Assembly: GCF_000764225.1 (NCBI RefSeq)
Contig: NZ_JQED01000055.1
Span: 62,001 to 126,000 of the forward strand
Source of the DNA: Colwellia psychrerythraea
Lineage (GTDB): Bacteria; Pseudomonadota; Gammaproteobacteria; Enterobacterales; Alteromonadaceae
Direction of reading: 5' to 3'
DNA length: 64,000 bases
Shown: positions 62,380 to 64,000 of the stretch, piece by piece
How the letters are laid out: the number at the start of each line of letters is the position of its first letter
Numbering within the stretch: the stretch's first letter is position 1
Position numbers and translations under genes: made by a program
Notes under the pieces: generated by a model
The model's input: the letters and a program-made list of their open reading frames with translations, nothing else
Databases searched by the model: none
What the model was told of the DNA's origin: nothing

Positions 62380-64000
62380 TTAACCCTTATTGATTCCGAC
62401 TAGAGCTCCTGAAAGCTCGGTTATGACTTGGGTATCTTCTATGGTTGAAGGTATTTCAATTTCTTGACCATCAATCATTTGCCTAAGAGTTTTACGTAAT
62501 ATTTTGCCCGAACGTGTTTTTGGCAATCTATCAATGATAAGTAATTTCTTTAACGATGCTATTGCACCAATGTCATCACGAATGCTTTGTTTTAATTCGC
62601 TAATGAGTTCTTCATCGCTGGCAGTAATACCATTTTTTATTACCACTAGGCCAAGTGGAACTTGCCCTTTCAACGCATCATTGATGCCGACCACAGCACA
62701 TTCTGCTACTGCGGGGTGCCCAGATAAAACTTCTTCCATTTCACCTGTAGATAAACGATGTCCGGCAACATTGATAACATCATCAATGCGGCCCATGATA
62801 AAGAGGTAACCATCTTCATCAATATAACCACCGTCCCCTGAGGTATAATAGCCAGGGTGATTTGATAAATACCCTGATACTAAACGCTCTGGATCTTGAT
62901 AAATAGTCGCTAAACAGCCAGGGGGAAGTGGTAATTTTATGGCGACACTACCTTGTTGTCCTGCAGGAACTTGTTGGCCATCGCCATCAAGAATTTGTAC
63001 ATCAAAGCCTGCAATTGGAAAACCTGCAGAGCCTGCTTTGGTTGCTACGATATTGCCATTGCCATCATCTAATGGCGTACTCGCAATAGCCCAGCCTGTT
63101 TCTGTTTGCCACCAATGATCAATTACTGGTAATTGTGTTTTTTCTTTAAGCCAATGGTAAGTGGCTGGATCTAAACGTTCGCCTGCTAAGAAAAGGCGTT
63201 TTAGGGATGAAAGATCATATTCTTTAAGTAAGTCGCCCTCAGGATCTTCTTTACCTATAGCACGAAATGCAGTTGGTGCTGAAAATAATGCATTTACTTT
63301 GTACTCAGCACATACACGCCAGAAAGCACCTGCGTCAGGTGTTCTAATCGGCTTTCCTTCGTAGACAATTGTGGTGCAACCAGCCATTAACGTGCCATAA
63401 ATAATGTAAGAGTGACCAACCACCCAGCCAACGTCAGAAGCAGCCCAGAAGGTGTCTCCCTTTTTCATGCCGTAAATATTTTTCATGCTGTACTGCATAG
63501 CGACAGCATGACCGCCATTATCTCTTACAACACCTTTAGGTTTACCTGTGGTACCAGAAGTATACAAAATATAGAGCGGATCAGTACTTTTCACTGGTAC
63601 TGGAGGAATTTCGATAGCGATGTCCATTTGTTCTTGCCAATCAAGGTCTCTACCCGGTACAAGTTGTGCTTCTACTTCTTCTCTTTGAAAAATAATGCAA
63701 TTGTTTGGCTTATGCGTCGCAATCTCGATAGCGTCATCGATTAATGGTTTGTAAGGAATAACTTTTGCTATTTCAACACCACAACTTGCACCGACAATGA
63801 CTTTTGGCTCCGCATCATTGATACGTACAGCAAGCTCGTTGGCAGCAAAACCACCAAAAACGACAGAGTGAATGGCACCTAATCGAGCACATGCCAGCAT
63901 TGCTATAGCTGCTTGTGGAATCATTGGCATATAAATTAATACACGATCACCTTTCGTCACATGTTGTGATCTAAGTACGTCAGCAAACTTTGCCACCAAA
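62380..64000 (-). CDS. prpE: Propionyl-CoA synthetase PrpE (5' part outside window)
   Basis: 540 codons of an acyl-CoA synthetase open to the right edge; the start lies beyond 64000 (a TTG at 63999 is only internal). AMP-binding core YILYTSGTTGKPKGVVRDNGG, WAASDVGWVVGHSYIIYGTL, and YYTSGDGGYIDEDGYLFIMGRIDDVINVAGHRLSTGEMEE identify the propionate-CoA ligase branch. The acetylation-site lysine region LPKTRSGKILRK is present. It activates propionate for the methylcitrate cycle. Roughly 90 N-terminal residues are missing. The other prp genes presumably lie upstream to the right. Confidence 0.93.
   Translation of the reverse strand, partial: LVAKFADVLRSQHVTKGDRVLIYMPMIPQAAIAMLACARLGAIHSVVFGGFAANELAVRINDAEPKVIVGASCGVEIAKVIPYKPLIDDAIEIATHKPNNCIIFQREEVEAQLVPGRDLDWQEQMDIAIEIPPVPVKSTDPLYILYTSGTTGKPKGVVRDNGGHAVAMQYSMKNIYGMKKGDTFWAASDVGWVVGHSYIIYGTLMAGCTTIVYEGKPIRTPDAGAFWRVCAEYKVNALFSAPTAFRAIGKEDPEGDLLKEYDLSSLKRLFLAGERLDPATYHWLKEKTQLPVIDHWWQTETGWAIASTPLDDGNGNIVATKAGSAGFPIAGFDVQILDGDGQQVPAGQQGSVAIKLPLPPGCLATIYQDPERLVSGYLSNHPGYYTSGDGGYIDEDGYLFIMGRIDDVINVAGHRLSTGEMEEVLSGHPAVAECAVVGINDALKGQVPLGLVVIKNGITASDEELISELKQSIRDDIGAIASLKKLLIIDRLPKTRSGKILRKTLRQMIDGQEIEIPSTIEDTQVITELSGALVGINKG

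Noticed and set aside
1..64000. CRISPR arrays, phage genes, tRNA or rRNA genes, complete insertion sequences
   Set aside because: Looked for and not seen; the only repeats are the MITE-like families and simple hairpins.

Overview
The window is AT-rich chromosomal DNA from a marine gammaproteobacterium, most likely Colwellia or a close relative in the Alteromonadales. This rests on protein similarity to that group as I remember it, on gene content (histidine use, PQQ synthesis, sulfatase, NO detoxification, many c-di-GMP and LysR genes) and on dispersed MITE-like repeats between genes. No search was run. I see no phage, complete insertion sequence, CRISPR array, tRNA or rRNA.

Layout. 1-3 kb: a LysR gene cut by the window edge, divergent from the glutathione-dependent formaldehyde pair adhC-fghA. 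3.4-8.5 kb: a diguanylate cyclase, a cupin protein, an HxlR regulator, an SDR, and a glutaredoxin plus flavin disulfide reductase operon. 8.5-9.8 kb is nearly empty, with tiny ORFs and a possible gene remnant. 9.8-18.4 kb: a secreted S9 peptidase, a cysteine desulfurase/MBL/rhodanese triple fusion, a BASS transporter, and an AraC regulator divergent from a lipoprotein sulfatase. 18.9-20.9 kb: a bufferin-type RiPP operon (bufA1-bufB-bufC). 21.0-25.7 kb: a nitric-oxide module in which NorR is divergent from a small membrane protein, NnrS and Hmp, with a sigma-54 promoter and two NorR sites visible between them. 26-28.6 kb: a LysR regulator and a secreted M20 amidohydrolase.

28.7-34.2 kb holds a complete pqqABCDEF cluster, including a 23-residue pqqA and an attenuator and MITE between pqqA and pqqB. 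34.3-43.4 kb: prolyl iminopeptidase, the 11-gene S10 ribosomal operon with promoter, leader attenuator and terminator, and a divergent second-type EF-G gene. The spc operon does not follow S10 here. 43.4-48.5 kb: a spermidine-synthase-like protein, fabY, small exported and membrane proteins, a Rossmann protein and dusC. 48.5-55.4 kb: histidine degradation (LysR, hutH, long-form hutU, hutC, hutI) with a perfect HutC operator. 55.7-60.1 kb: a cupredoxin / GGDEF-EAL / outer-membrane-barrel operon. 60.1-64 kb: a GDPD, rluF, and the 3' part of prpE.

Two MITE-like families, A (ATACCAA ends, 264 bp) and B (ATACCC ends), occupy intergenic gaps. They often sit within a few bases of a start codon, so they probably shape the 5' UTRs of pqqB, the GDPD gene, fabY and rluF. 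The most promising leads are the triple sulfur-transfer fusion, the bufferin operon, the unnamed membrane protein in the NorR operon, the cupredoxin/c-di-GMP/porin operon and the MITE placements.
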